Notes: generated by a model not told the origin, from the letters alone. A DNA stretch of 64,000 bases from Phycisphaerae bacterium RAS1 (GCA_007859745.1 SMLU01000001.1:806001-870000); one strand, 5' to 3'. Shown: positions 17,297 through 26,123, counted from the stretch's first letter. Translations and numbers: made by a program.

Positions 17297-18385
17297 ATGC
17301 TGCGGCAACTGAACATCGACCAACTGCACGTCTCGCGCCGCCGCCGCAGGCCGATCCTGACGCGCCTGTGGCGCGAGTGGTGCTTCGTTCGCGTCGCCGT
17401 TGCGCTGTTTTTTCCGCGTGTTCTGATCCTCGGCGTCGTGCTGGCCGGGGGAGCGCTGCTCTTCCAGCGATTCGAGCCGGAGAAGCAGCATTCGTTCATC
17501 AAGGCTGCTTATCTGGTCTGGTCGCTGGTCTTCGCGCAGCCGGGTGAGGACTTCCCCGCGCACCCGCTGCTGCAATCGCTGTTCTTCATCGTGCCGGTGC
17601 TGGGGCTGACGGTCCTGATCGAGCTGATCATCGAGCTGTCGCGCATCCTGCGCGACCGCCGGAGCAACCAGGTCGCCTGGTCGAAAGTGATGGCCGCGTC
17701 CATGCAAAACCACATCGTGCTGATCGGCTGCGGAAAGCTCGGTTTTCGCGTGTTCAAGCTGCTTCGGCGGCTGGGGGAGCCGGTGGTCGTCATCGAGCGC
17801 GACCAGAACATTCCGTTCCTGGAAGAGGTTCGCCGCGAGGGATCGCCGCTGCTGGTCGGCGACGCGCGCGACGATCGCATGCTGATTGACGCCCATGTCG
17901 CGTCCGCCCGGAGCATCATCCTGGCCTCGAGCGACGACCTGGCGAACCTGGAAATCGCTCTCGACGCGCGGCGGATGAACCCCGGCATCCGCGTCGTGCT
18001 GCGGATGTTCGATCAGAACCTGGCCGACAAGGTGCGCGAGGGCTTTCACATTCACATTGCCATTTCGCAGTCGGCCATGTCCGCTCCGGCGTTCGCCATG
18101 GCCGCGGTCGACAAAGCCAATCTCAACAGCCTGGTGGTCAACGATCAGCTTGTCGTCATGCAGCGCTGGAAGGTCTATGCCGACGGGCCGATTGCTGGAA
18201 AAAGCGTCGGCGACCTGACGGCGACGCACGGCATCGGCGTCATGGAGCGGCGTTCGGTTCGCGGCGGAGCGCAGCTCTTCCCCGCGCCGGCGGCGAAGAT
18301 CGAAGCCGGCGACGAACTGCTCGTGCAGGGGCCGTTCGAGGCGATCACGGCGCTGCGCCGCAAGCTCGGGGCGCAGCCCGGCTGA
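17297..18385 (+). CDS. Two-helix membrane protein with RCK (TrkA-N/TrkA-C) domains
   Basis: 362 residues from ATG 17297; an in-frame GTG at 17267 is possible. Two membrane segments (about 40-60 and 100-120) flank a pore-like stretch, as in 2-TM K+ channels. The selectivity filter TxGYG is absent, and that region reads VWSLVFAQPGEDFP. A TrkA-N Rossmann domain follows (HIVLIGCGKLGFRVFKLLRR near 135, acidic end VVVIERD), then a TrkA-C domain (SVGDLTATHGIGVMERR ... GDELLVQGP). RCK domains usually sense NAD(H), nucleotides or ions. The protein is channel-like in layout, but what it conducts, if anything, is uncertain. It is flanked on both sides by hairpin repeats and looks monocistronic. Confidence 0.85.
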   Translation: MLRQLNIDQLHVSRRRRRPILTRLWREWCFVRVAVALFFPRVLILGVVLAGGALLFQRFEPEKQHSFIKAAYLVWSLVFAQPGEDFPAHPLLQSLFFIVPVLGLTVLIELIIELSRILRDRRSNQVAWSKVMAASMQNHIVLIGCGKLGFRVFKLLRRLGEPVVVIERDQNIPFLEEVRREGSPLLVGDARDDRMLIDAHVASARSIILASSDDLANLEIALDARRMNPGIRVVLRMFDQNLADKVREGFHIHIAISQSAMSAPAFAMAAVDKANLNSLVVNDQLVVMQRWKVYADGPIAGKSVGDLTATHGIGVMERRSVRGGAQLFPAPAAKIEAGDELLVQGPFEAITALRRKLGAQPG

Positions 18386-18398
18386 GTGATCGGCGCGG

Positions 18399-18473
18399 TG
18401 GGTCCGCACAGCGGACCCTACCGTTGCTGACGGCGTGACCGGCGCGGTTGGTCCGCACAGCGGACCCCACGGT
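18399..18473. repeat. Two further 'ggtccgcacagcggacc' hairpins
   Basis: Units gtgggtccgcacagcggaccctacc and ggttggtccgcacagcggacccc lie between convergent genes. They are the same family as the cluster at 16318. A 3'-end role is plausible from placement only. Confidence 0.8.
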
Positions 18474-18475
18474 TG

Positions 18476-20272
18476 CTACCGTCGCCGCAGCACGTGCACC
18501 GCGTACGTCTCCGTTGTGAACTCGCCGACGATGTCGTACTTGCCCATCAGCCATTCGGCGATTCCCCTGGCATAGTCCACGCCGAATCCCTCGGCGCCGT
18601 ACTCAGACACGTTGCGGGCGGTGATGACGGCGTACTCCGGATTGGCCGTGGCCAGCCGCTGGATCATCGCCGCTTCGCTGTACTGCCCGGAAAAATCGAG
18701 CGGGAGAAATGTATGCACACCGAGTGGATTTGAAGCGCCCGCCACGAAGGTCAGGCCGGCGCCTTCGGGCAGGACGACCACGCGCGCCCCGCGTGCGTGC
18801 TGCGCCAGATACGCAGCCGCCGCGTCAACGGCGCCGGCCTGAATTTCCTGCACCGGCAGCCGGCCGCGCGGCCCCACGGCCCACCTCGGCTGCCCGCCGA
18901 ACACCGCGGCGTCGGTCGCACGTGACTGAACCAAATGCGCGATGCACAGCGTCGCAAGCCACAGCGCCGGCGCGACGCTTCCGACCCCCGCCGCCGCGCA
19001 CCGCCCGCCCCGGCGGTCGCTGTTTCCCGCCGGCGCGATCGCCCGCCCACCCAGCACCGCCAACGCGACCAGCGCCGGCGGCAGCAGATAGAAACCATAA
19101 TGGCCGGCCTGGCATTGCAGCAGCATGCGCGCGATCGCGGCGCCGGCGAACGCGGTGAGTACCAGCTCGGCCGCCAGCCGCGTGTCGCTTCGACCGTTCC
19201 GGAGCCACGACGCGGACATCACGCCGGCGCCGGCCAGCAGCAGCAAGGGCGCACCGGCAAACACAGTCTCCGTGCCGAGCCACGCCGCAACCGCGACGCC
19301 GGGAGAGGCGGCGACAACTTGCACGAGAAATACGCCGCGAGCCTGCACGCGTGCGTCCACCGTCCGCGCGTACCAGCGCTGCGCGAGCGCCGCCATCCCG
19401 CAAGCGATTATCAACGCAGCGGCGGAAAGCGCCACGTTGGCCAAAGACCCGTAGGGATTGTCCAGCCCGCTGTGCCTCAGCGAAAAGACGTTGGCCGAGA
19501 GGTTTCCGGGCAGGAACAGGTTGTCGTGCCATAGGGCGTCGCCGCACATTGCGTAGAAACGCCCGAACGTCACGACCGGCGTCAGGAGCGCCGCCGCGTA
19601 GCCCACAAGGTGCACCGGCCGCCACGGCTGCCGCGCGATCAGACGCAGGAGCACGAACAGCGCGTGGGCTGCAACGCACGCGAACAGGGGCTCGATCTTG
19701 GTGAGCGATGCGGCGGCTAATCCCGCCGCCGATGCCGCGAAGTCGAGACTCCTGCCGCGCAGCATGTGTCGAAGCAGGAAGTAGACGCTCGCGGTTGCGA
19801 GCAGGATGCCGTAGGTCGTGGGAAAGGCATAGGGCAGGACGAAGTTGAACGCGTTCAGCCGGGTCAGGTGCGCGAAGGCGCAGGTGCAGAGGAATGCCGC
19901 GGCGCACGCGGTCGCGGTCAGCCGGTCGGCGAGCAGGCGGGCGGTGCGGTAGATCAGCCCGGTCATGAGGGCGGCGACGATCAGGCCGGCGGAGGTGAGC
20001 GTCTGCGTGTGCGCGCCGCAGGCGGCGTAGAGCCACGAGTTCAGGGTGGGCGCGAGCGGGCCGTACCAGTAGCGCACATCGCGATAGAGAATTTTTCCCT
20101 GCGACAACTGCAGCGGCACGTCCAGCTCGCGGCCGCAATCGATGATCGCGTCGCCCCAGAGGTTCCAGGTGCTCAGAGTGTTGGCGGAAAAAACGGCAGC
20201 GAGCAGGGCGACGACGGCGAGGCGTCGTGACGTTGCGCTGCGATGCGCGGCGGCGGGCGTCGGGGTGGTCAT
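18476..20272 (-). CDS. Polytopic membrane protein, GT-C glycosyltransferase-like
   Basis: 598 residues from ATG 20272 (MTTPTPAAAHRSATSRR), with AGGAA upstream. About eleven hydrophobic helices run from residue 17 to 420, followed by a soluble C-terminal domain (QAGAVDAAAAYLAQHARGAR...TAETYAVHVLRRR region). The first extracytoplasmic loop has acidic residues (WNLWGDAIIDCGRELDVPLQ), followed by RDVRYWYGPLAPTLNSWLY. This matches GT-C/GT39-type enzymes that transfer sugars from polyprenyl-phosphate donors. Acceptor and donor are unknown. It is convergent with the RCK gene. Confidence 0.75.
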   Translation of the reverse strand: MTTPTPAAAHRSATSRRLAVVALLAAVFSANTLSTWNLWGDAIIDCGRELDVPLQLSQGKILYRDVRYWYGPLAPTLNSWLYAACGAHTQTLTSAGLIVAALMTGLIYRTARLLADRLTATACAAAFLCTCAFAHLTRLNAFNFVLPYAFPTTYGILLATASVYFLLRHMLRGRSLDFAASAAGLAAASLTKIEPLFACVAAHALFVLLRLIARQPWRPVHLVGYAAALLTPVVTFGRFYAMCGDALWHDNLFLPGNLSANVFSLRHSGLDNPYGSLANVALSAAALIIACGMAALAQRWYARTVDARVQARGVFLVQVVAASPGVAVAAWLGTETVFAGAPLLLLAGAGVMSASWLRNGRSDTRLAAELVLTAFAGAAIARMLLQCQAGHYGFYLLPPALVALAVLGGRAIAPAGNSDRRGGRCAAAGVGSVAPALWLATLCIAHLVQSRATDAAVFGGQPRWAVGPRGRLPVQEIQAGAVDAAAAYLAQHARGARVVVLPEGAGLTFVAGASNPLGVHTFLPLDFSGQYSEAAMIQRLATANPEYAVITARNVSEYGAEGFGVDYARGIAEWLMGKYDIVGEFTTETYAVHVLRRR

Positions 20273-20322
20273 CGGGTTCCTGCGGGTCGGGATTCTAGAG
20301 TCATGGTGCAAGGTGCGCAAGC

Positions 20323-20391
20323 GTGCCGGGCGAACCAGCGTCGCAGGCGCGGCGTTTCATGCGTGCCGTAGTTCTCCAGCACCAGTTGAAT
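20323..20391 (-). pseudogene. IS630-type transposase remnant
   Basis: A short stretch translates as IQLVLENYGTHETPRLRRWF followed by ARH, matching the characteristic DNYxTHKxPxVRxWLxxHP block around the second catalytic acid of IS630-family DDE transposases. The first residue of the DN pair reads E here, and the frame leaves the family pattern immediately after. No other transposase parts or terminal repeats are visible. It is a decayed fragment in the 20273-20629 gap. Confidence 0.6.
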
Positions 20392-20629
20392 TGACCTGTC
20401 CGCTCCGCCGGACGACGCGAGCGGAAATAACCGCGATTTCCCGATGGATCCAACCAAACAGAACGAGAGTGGTTAACGGCGTTGCATGGCACCCATGGCA
20501 CCCGAACTTGACCAGTACCATCCGGATGCCGCGCGAATTCGCTTCGTTGCGCGGCCTTCGCGGGGTATGCTGCGTTGAGCAGGGCCTGACCTGCGATCGT
20601 TGTGTTAATGCGCGAAAGGATGGGATTCT

Positions 20630-22057
20630 GTGAGCCGGATTCAGTTTGCAACAGCGCTCCTTTTCTGCGGCGTTCTGGCATCGACCACCCCCGCCGGCGG
20701 AACGCCGCTCACCACCACGCGCGTGGCGGTCGGCTTCACGCAGCCGGTGCTGGTGGTGCCCTCGCCGGGCGACGACAGCACGCTGTACGTGGTCGAAAAG
20801 CCCGGGCGGATCAAGATTCTACGCAACGGCGTGATCCTGCCGACCCCCTTCCTCGACATCACCAGCATTGTGAATTCTTCAACGTTGGAGTGGGGACTGC
20901 TGGGCATGGCCCTGCACCCGGACTTCCTGGTCAACGGGTATCTATACGTTAACTACAACGACAGCGGCGGAAACACGGTCATCGCCCGCTTCCAGCGCTC
21001 CGGCGGCAACCCCGATTTCGCGGACATCGCGACGCGCGTCGTCGTGCTTTTCCTGGCGCAGCCCAACGCCAACCACCGCGGCGGCTGGCTGGCGTTCGGC
21101 CCGGACGGCTACCTGTATGACTCGCAAGGCGACGGCGGCCCACAGAACGACACCAATAACCGCGCCCAGAATATCAACCTGCTGCAAGGCAAGATTCTGC
21201 GGCTCGATGTCGACGGTCTGGACGACATACCCGGCAACGCCGACGACGACACCGTCGCGGACGTCAATCGAAACTACTCTATTCCTCCGGGCAATCCCTA
21301 CGTCGGCGCTAGCGGCGAGGACGAAATCTGGGCCTACGGCCTCCGGAATCCCTGGCGATGCAGCTTCGACCGCCTGACCGGCGACCTGTGGATCGCCGAC
21401 GTGGGCCAGAACACGCGCGAGGAGATCGACTTTCAGCCAGCCGGCGCGCTCGGCGGCCGGAACTACGGCTGGCGCTGCACGGAGGGTACGTTCTGTACGG
21501 GCTTCACGGGCTGCACCTGCAACGGGCCGACGCTCACGCCGCCGATTCACGAATACAACCACACTCTGGGAGTCTCGGTCACGGGCGGTTACGTCTATCG
21601 CGGTTGCGCCATTCCGGATTTGCAGGGGACCTATTTCTTCGCCGACTACCAGACCAGCCGCATCTGGTCGCTGCGCTACAACGGTTCGGTCGTCAGCGAA
21701 TTCCAGGAGCGCACCACCGAGCTCGACCCGCCCGCAGCGCTGGCGATCAACGGTCCGGCGGGTTTCGGCGAGGACAACTTCGGCGAAATCTACATCTGCG
21801 ATTACAGCGGCGGCGAGATCTTCAAGATCGTGCCCAGCGGCGTGCCCGCCGTCCCCTGCCGCGTGCCGGGCGACTGCAACTGCGACGGCGTGATCGATAT
21901 CCTCGACATCAATCCGTTCACGCTGGCGCTGAGTGATCCTGCGGCGTACGCGGCGGCCTATCCGAACTGCAATATTCTAAACGCGGATGTGAACGGCGAC
22001 GGCGTCGCGGACATTCTGGACATCAACCCGTTCGTCGATCTGGTCGCGGGGCGCTAG
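20630..22057 (+). CDS. Secreted PQQ-dependent sugar (glucose/sorbosone) dehydrogenase-like protein with dockerin tail
   Basis: 475 residues from GTG 20630, with AAAGGA upstream. A signal peptide (FATALLFCGVLASTTPAGG) leads into a six-bladed beta-propeller of the soluble aldose/glucose dehydrogenase type. Motifs include TLYVVEKPGRIKIL, LLGMALHPDF, NHRGGWLAFGPDGYLY (H and G typical of the PQQ/Ca site), GKILRLDVDG, WAYGLRNPWRCSFD and LWIADVGQNTREEID. The last 70 residues are paired dockerin-type repeats (CNCDGVIDILDINPF, DVNGDGVADILDINPF). Probably an exported sugar oxidoreductase; a substrate-free structural role cannot be excluded. A paralogous catalytic domain without the dockerin is at 49855. 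Confidence 0.88.
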   Translation: MSRIQFATALLFCGVLASTTPAGGTPLTTTRVAVGFTQPVLVVPSPGDDSTLYVVEKPGRIKILRNGVILPTPFLDITSIVNSSTLEWGLLGMALHPDFLVNGYLYVNYNDSGGNTVIARFQRSGGNPDFADIATRVVVLFLAQPNANHRGGWLAFGPDGYLYDSQGDGGPQNDTNNRAQNINLLQGKILRLDVDGLDDIPGNADDDTVADVNRNYSIPPGNPYVGASGEDEIWAYGLRNPWRCSFDRLTGDLWIADVGQNTREEIDFQPAGALGGRNYGWRCTEGTFCTGFTGCTCNGPTLTPPIHEYNHTLGVSVTGGYVYRGCAIPDLQGTYFFADYQTSRIWSLRYNGSVVSEFQERTTELDPPAALAINGPAGFGEDNFGEIYICDYSGGEIFKIVPSGVPAVPCRVPGDCNCDGVIDILDINPFTLALSDPAAYAAAYPNCNILNADVNGDGVADILDINPFVDLVAGR

Positions 22058-22064
22058 GGCGCTG

Positions 22065-22117
22065 GGTGGGACGGGCGTCTCGCCCGTCCCGCGCCACGGG
22101 CGAGAGGTTCGTCCCAC
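22065..22117. repeat. 'gtgggacgggcgtctcgcccgtccc' hairpin repeat
   Basis: A gggacgggcgtctcgcccgtccc hairpin followed by an inverted gtcccac end. Related copies are at 31674 and 62203. It sits just after the dockerin-dehydrogenase stop. Confidence 0.8.
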
Positions 22118-22149
22118 ACGAATACGATGCGAACAGCGACCAAGTAAAC

Positions 22150-22264
22150 TAGAAGCTATCCCAGAACCCTGTTTTTCGATCCGAGCCGCGCGCGTAAGCA
22201 AGCGGTTCCTAAGTCCCCGCTCCCTCGCGGTCGCGGCTCGGAAAGAGCTTTGGGATAGTTTCTA
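22150..22264. repeat. 115-bp element with tagaa.ctatccca inverted ends
   Basis: The outer ends tagaagctatccca and tgggatagtttcta are inverted copies. Inside, gatccgagccgcg pairs with cgcggctcgg. The right end overlaps the TAG stop of the DCC gene. It looks like a miniature inverted-repeat element. Confidence 0.75.
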
Positions 22265-22678
22265 GCGTACGTCGCACGCGCCGTCGTCGCAGCGGCGGGC
22301 GAAGCGATGGCGATTGCGGGCGATCCACGCGTACAACGCCCGTGCAACGGCGCGCAATCCCGGAACGTGGTAGAGCCACGCCAGCCGCCGCCAGCGCGGC
22401 AGCCGCCGGGCGATTTCGTACACGCCGTCCGCCCCGACGCGAATCCTTCCGTCAGGCAGAATCAGCCGCAGGCCGGTATCGAAGTCGCCCTCGCGCAGCG
22501 CCGGAAAGCGCTCGTCGAGCCCGGGAGACTGGCGCGGCGTGAATTCGAAGAGCTGCGATCGATCGCGGGCAGCGATCCAGGCGACCTGGCGGCGGCAGAA
22601 TCCGCACGCGCCGTCGTAAACCAGGACGCAGCGCGGCGCCTGGCCGGCGGGCTTCGTCGCGTGCGACGCCTCGCTCAT
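22262..22678 (-). CDS. DCC-family thiol-disulfide oxidoreductase-like protein (DUF393)
   Basis: 138 residues from ATG 22678 (MSEASHATKP). An upstream in-frame ATG at 22864 would read through a REP-like element and is rejected. The signature VYDGACGFCRRQVAWIAARD contains DGxCxxC, the redox-like motif that names the family. GLDERFPAL, GRIRVGADGVYEIARRLPRW and LYAWIARNRHRFARR are typical of the remainder. The biochemical role of the family is not well established. It is convergent with the dehydrogenase gene, and its stop lies in an inverted-repeat element. Confidence 0.88.
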   Translation of the reverse strand: MSEASHATKPAGQAPRCVLVYDGACGFCRRQVAWIAARDRSQLFEFTPRQSPGLDERFPALREGDFDTGLRLILPDGRIRVGADGVYEIARRLPRWRRLAWLYHVPGLRAVARALYAWIARNRHRFARRCDDGACDVR

Positions 22679-22845
22679 CACAGCAGCATCGCCTCCACCG
22701 CCGGCGGCGGGTCGAATCCGAGCGCCGGCGCCGGTCTGCACCGCACTCGCGTTGCAGACGCTTGATGATACTCCGGCAAGAGGCTTGCCGGCGGCGCCTG
22801 TCGCGGCTGGGTGTGCCCAGAAATCCGGGCAAACCCGCTGGTTTA

Positions 22846-22964
22846 TCCGAACCCGCCGCGCCAAGCGGCGGGGTGACGTCCGGGCGCATTCGCGGCGGCG
22901 CGTGATGGGCTGACGCCGAGCGCCGTGCGCACCTCAACCCGCCGCTTGGCGCGGCGGGTTCGGA
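22846..22964. repeat. REP-like double hairpin, full copy
   Basis: The left arm tccgaacccgccgcgccaag and the right arm cttggcgcggcgggttcgga are perfect inverted copies around about 60 nt of non-conserved sequence. The left arm ends gggtgac and the right begins caaccc. Each arm also folds on itself (cccgccgc/gcggcggg). Confidence 0.9.
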
Positions 22965-23097
22965 AAGAAAGGTCGCCCGCGCGGAAAACTGGACGCAGCG
23001 GCGCGGTCGGATAACCGCCTGACCCTCTCCGTGATAATTCCCGCCGCCCACCTAGCCGATGCACAGGGCAGCAGAGTATCCCTGGAGAGGCTCACCT

Positions 23098-23274
23098 ATG
23101 CCCGTGACGATGATTTGTCCAAATCTCAAATGCGGGCGCACAATCATCACGCCCGACAACTCGCGCGGAAAGGTGATGCGCTGCGCCCACTGTGATCAGC
23201 CCTTTGTCGTCCCCGGGCCGCCGCAGCCGCCGCCCGAGCCGGCGGCCGCCGGCACAAAGCCCGGAAAAAAATAA
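23098..23274 (+). CDS. Small zinc-ribbon protein
   Basis: 58 residues. ATG 23098 is preceded by GGAGAGG at good spacing; the frame opens further upstream but without a signal. MICPNLKCGRTIITPDNSRG and VMRCAHCDQPFVVPG give Cys-x4-Cys and Cys-x2-Cys, a ribbon like the MJ0042-type motif that opens many planctomycete proteins. The tail is Pro/Ala-rich. It is 33 bp before a TPR gene on the same strand. Function unknown; protein- or nucleic-acid binding is an inference from the fold. Confidence 0.75.
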   Translation: MPVTMICPNLKCGRTIITPDNSRGKVMRCAHCDQPFVVPGPPQPPPEPAAAGTKPGKK

Positions 23275-23307
23275 GTCCCGTGAACCATTCCGGCGCCAGG
23301 AACCCAC

Positions 23308-23832
23308 ATGCGCAGACCCGAATCGCTCGCGCGCGAAAGAAGCCGGCTGGCGGCGATATTCGCCGCCGAGCCGGAGTTGATTCAGGCGTTCATTGAATCC
23401 GACGCGCGGCTTCGCACGCAGTCGGCGCTCATTCATCAGGCCGCGCTCGAGTCGGTCACGGCCAATCCGGACTCGGCCGAGCTGTGTTTCTACGCCGCTC
23501 ACGCCGCGCTGCATCACGCCGACCCGTCCGGCGCCGAGCAGCTTCTGCGCCGCGCCCTGGCCATCCTCCCGACCCACCGGGACGCCCTGATCCTCGCGGG
23601 GCGGCTGGCCATCGACGCCGGTCTTCCGGAACGGGCGGAGTGGCTGCTTCAGCAGGCGCTGGCCGCAGGCGGAGACTATCCGGACGTGCATTTCCTGCTG
23701 GGGCAGTCGTGGCAGAAACAGGGTCAGCTCAGCCGCGCCCGCGAGAGCTACCAGCGGGCGCTGGCGCTCAATGAAAAGTACGACCGGGTGCGCGACGCGC
23801 TGCAGACGCTCACGGATCGGGGGAGCGCATGA
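23308..23832 (+). CDS. TPR-repeat protein
   Basis: 174 residues from ATG 23308 (AGGAA upstream). The C-terminal two thirds form about three tetratricopeptide helical pairs, for example AEQLLRRALAILPTHRDALI and ARESYQRALALNEKYDRVR. No signal peptide is evident. Its stop overlaps the start of the next TPR gene as ATGA (23829-23832), so the two are translationally coupled. It probably acts as a protein-binding scaffold; the partner is unknown. Confidence 0.85.
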   Translation: MRRPESLARERSRLAAIFAAEPELIQAFIESDARLRTQSALIHQAALESVTANPDSAELCFYAAHAALHHADPSGAEQLLRRALAILPTHRDALILAGRLAIDAGLPERAEWLLQQALAAGGDYPDVHFLLGQSWQKQGQLSRARESYQRALALNEKYDRVRDALQTLTDRGSA

Positions 23833-25508
23833 GCTATCTGCTGGAAACGCTTGGACGCGGGCTGCTGGCCAACCTGCTGCCCGCGTTTGAACCCTCCTTT
23901 CCTCTGGTCGAGGAGGACGAGATCGACGCCCTGCGCCAGCGGGTCGGTGCGTCGCCGCGCTCGGGCGACCTAGCGATCCGTTTCGGACTCGTCTGTCTCA
24001 AATCGCTCCGCCTGACCGACGCGCGGCACGCCTTCGAGACGGCGCTGACCAGCGACGATTCCCGCCGGCACGCGGCCCTCGGCCTGGCCTGCGTCTACGA
24101 CGAGCTGGGCAAGCTGGACGATGCGCTCAGGATGCTGGACACCGCCGCCGAGTGCGACCCGCGCGACCCGGCCATCGCCTTCGGCATGGGCTTTTGCTGC
24201 GAGCGCAAGGGCGACACCGCCGGCGCGATCAGCAAATATCGCCGCGCGATTTCGCTTTGCCCGCAGCTTCGCAACGCCTACGAGCGGCTGGCGGCGATCG
24301 CGGTAAGGCAAGGCGACTGGGATGAGGCGGCGGCCTGCTACGAAAAGCTGACGGAACTGGAGCCGGACGATCTGGAGGCGCGGCTGCTCCTGGCGAACCT
24401 CTACCTCCAGGACGATCGCCCGGACGACGCGGCCGAGCAGTATCAACGGGCGCTGCTGGTCGATCCGGAAGCGACGGATGGCGGGGTCGAGGCGGTCGAC
24501 AAGATGACCGCCCAGGACGATTTCGATGGGGCCATCGCGGCGATGGAAGAGCTGGTGCAGCGCTACCCCGGCATGGCGGTCTTCCATGTGCACCTGGGCG
24601 ACCTGTACGTGAAGACCGGCCGCGACGAGCAGGCTCTGGAAGCCTATCGCACCGCGCTCTTGACGCAGCCGCACTTCCTCGAGGCGACGGTCAAGCTCGG
24701 CACGCAGTACCTCCGCAAGCAGCAATACGTCGACGCGGCCCAGACGTTCAACCGCGCCATCGAGCTGAATGACCGGCTGATGACGGCGTTCGTCGGTCTG
24801 GGCGTGGCCCAGCAGCGCAGCGGGATGGTGGACGAGGCCCAGGCCACGCTGGACCTGGCCGCCAGCCTGGAGCCGAGCACGACGCTGCTCTTCGCCGAAG
24901 CCGCGCGCCTGCACGTGCGCGCCGAAGGCGCCGCGGGCGGCGCGGGCGCCGGACGCGACGAGCCGCCGGCCGCACCCGCGCCGGACGACCTGTTGGCCGA
25001 GACGGTTCGCCGGCATCGTCAGGCGGTGGACGAGAATCCCAGCCATGCCGACCTGCAGTATCGCTACGGGCTGCTCCTGCGGCAGATCGGAGAATACGAA
25101 GCGGCGATTGGCGCGTTTCGCAACGCAGTCCGCATCAACCCCAACTACAGCAAGGCTCTGATCAAGCTGGGCATCAGCCTGAAGGAAGTCGGCGAGGTGG
25201 ACGAGGCGATCGGCTGTTTTCACCGCGCCCTGACGCTGAGCGGCGGCTTCGTGGACGTGCACTACCAGCTCGGGCTGCTCTACGCGCAGCGGAATCAGTT
25301 CGACCTCGCGATCGAGCAGTTCGAGCAGGTGCTGGCCGCACAGGACGTCCGCCCGGCGTTTCGCGAAAACGTGGCGCTGATGTTGCAGAACATCGGAATG
25401 GTGGACAAGGTGGCGTCGACGTGGCGTTCGATCTGCGAGCTGTCACCGGGGGCGGATCAGCAGCTCGCACGGCGTGAGTCCGCGCTCCATCGCACCAAGC
25501 CGGGGTAG
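23829..25508 (+). CDS. Large TPR-repeat protein
   Basis: 559 residues, with about ten or more tetratricopeptide repeats across residues 45-540 (for example ALEAYRTALLTQPHFLEATV, AIGAFRNAVRINPNYSKALI, AIGCFHRALTLSGGFVDVHY). An Ala/Gly/Pro linker (about 365-390, EGAAGGAGAGRDEPPAAPAP) divides the array. The start overlaps the upstream TPR gene by four bases. No signal peptide or catalytic domain is visible. It is probably an adaptor for a complex with its small neighbour, as an inference from coupling. Confidence 0.88.
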   Translation: MSYLLETLGRGLLANLLPAFEPSFPLVEEDEIDALRQRVGASPRSGDLAIRFGLVCLKSLRLTDARHAFETALTSDDSRRHAALGLACVYDELGKLDDALRMLDTAAECDPRDPAIAFGMGFCCERKGDTAGAISKYRRAISLCPQLRNAYERLAAIAVRQGDWDEAAACYEKLTELEPDDLEARLLLANLYLQDDRPDDAAEQYQRALLVDPEATDGGVEAVDKMTAQDDFDGAIAAMEELVQRYPGMAVFHVHLGDLYVKTGRDEQALEAYRTALLTQPHFLEATVKLGTQYLRKQQYVDAAQTFNRAIELNDRLMTAFVGLGVAQQRSGMVDEAQATLDLAASLEPSTTLLFAEAARLHVRAEGAAGGAGAGRDEPPAAPAPDDLLAETVRRHRQAVDENPSHADLQYRYGLLLRQIGEYEAAIGAFRNAVRINPNYSKALIKLGISLKEVGEVDEAIGCFHRALTLSGGFVDVHYQLGLLYAQRNQFDLAIEQFEQVLAAQDVRPAFRENVALMLQNIGMVDKVASTWRSICELSPGADQQLARRESALHRTKPG

Positions 25509-25578
25509 GGGATCGCCAGCGGCCATGTGCCTCGATTCGCGCGCGGGGAGCCATCCCTGTAGAGACCGCCGGCGTCTT

Positions 25579-25678
25579 TCCGAACCCGCCGCGCCAAGCG
25601 GCGGGTTGACGGTCGCTAGCGATCGGCGCCCCACAGGCCGCAGATGTCACCCCGCCGCTCGGCGCGGCGGGTTCGGAC
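25579..25678. repeat. REP-like double hairpin, full copy
   Basis: Arms tccgaacccgccgcgccaag (left) and ctcggcgcggcgggttcgga (right, one mismatch) enclose about 36 nt including gtcgctagcgatcggcgccc, close to the core of the copies at 52527 and 58465. It lies between the large TPR gene and the small lipoprotein genes. Confidence 0.9.
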
Positions 25679-25731
25679 GGATTGTCGCCTGCGACCGGAT
25701 GCCCTCACGCCGTCATGTTGCCGCGACGGTC

Positions 25732-25875
25732 TCAGGTTGCCGGGCGATTCAGCAACTGATCCAGCGCAAAACCGGCCAGGTTCTGGAACAGCGAGCTGAC
25801 CAGGCAGCCGACAAACTGCATCAGAAACCCGCCGCAGATGATCAGTGCGGCGGCCTTGTAGTAGCGACGATTCAT
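25732..25875 (-). CDS. Small secreted/lipoprotein-like peptide, paralogue B
   Basis: 47 residues: MNRRYYKAAALIICGG, then FLMQFVGC, then LVSSLFQNLAGFALDQLLNR. ATG 25875 has GGAG six bases upstream. The layout (Arg-rich start, hydrophobic helix, then GC) matches a lipoprotein signal peptide with a very short mature part. It aligns with the next upstream gene at MxRRYxKxxALxxxGGxLxQxxGC, so the pair arose by duplication. It is 74 bp after that gene on the same strand. Function unknown. Confidence 0.75.
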   Translation of the reverse strand: MNRRYYKAAALIICGGFLMQFVGCLVSSLFQNLAGFALDQLLNRPAT

Positions 25876-25949
25876 GCTTGTCTCCGCCCGCGACAGGCGG
25901 CAGGCCGGGGCGGCGCCCGGCTGCCGCGCTCGTGCGGCTGGGAAATTCC

Positions 25950-26123
25950 CTACTGCGCCTGTTGCGTCGCGCCCGTGACCACGGCCGACAGGATCGTGCC
26001 CACAAAGATGCCGATGACGTTCTGGACCACGGTGTCCAGCAGCAGCGTGCCGCAGCCCGCGAGCTGCAGCAGCATCCCGCCCGAGCACACCAGAGCCGAC
26101 AGCTTCAAGTAACGACGCTTCAT
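25950..26123 (-). CDS. Small lipoprotein-like peptide, paralogue A
   Basis: 57 residues: MKRRYLKLSALVCSGG, MLLQLAGC (a good lipobox), then LLLDTVVQNVIGIFVGTILS. ATG 26123 follows GGAG with a seven-base gap. The mature part is a single hydrophobic stretch. A TTGTAT-16-TATATT promoter lies about 60 bp upstream. It is paralogous to the gene at 25732. Function unknown; the tandem pair suggests a small envelope component. Confidence 0.78.
   Translation of the reverse strand: MKRRYLKLSALVCSGGMLLQLAGCGTLLLDTVVQNVIGIFVGTILSAVVTGATQQAQ

Noticed and set aside
23970-25262. A 430-codon antisense frame opposite the large TPR gene
   Set aside because: Typical GC-rich antisense shadow. The forward strand has clear TPR repeats and a translational overlap with its neighbour.
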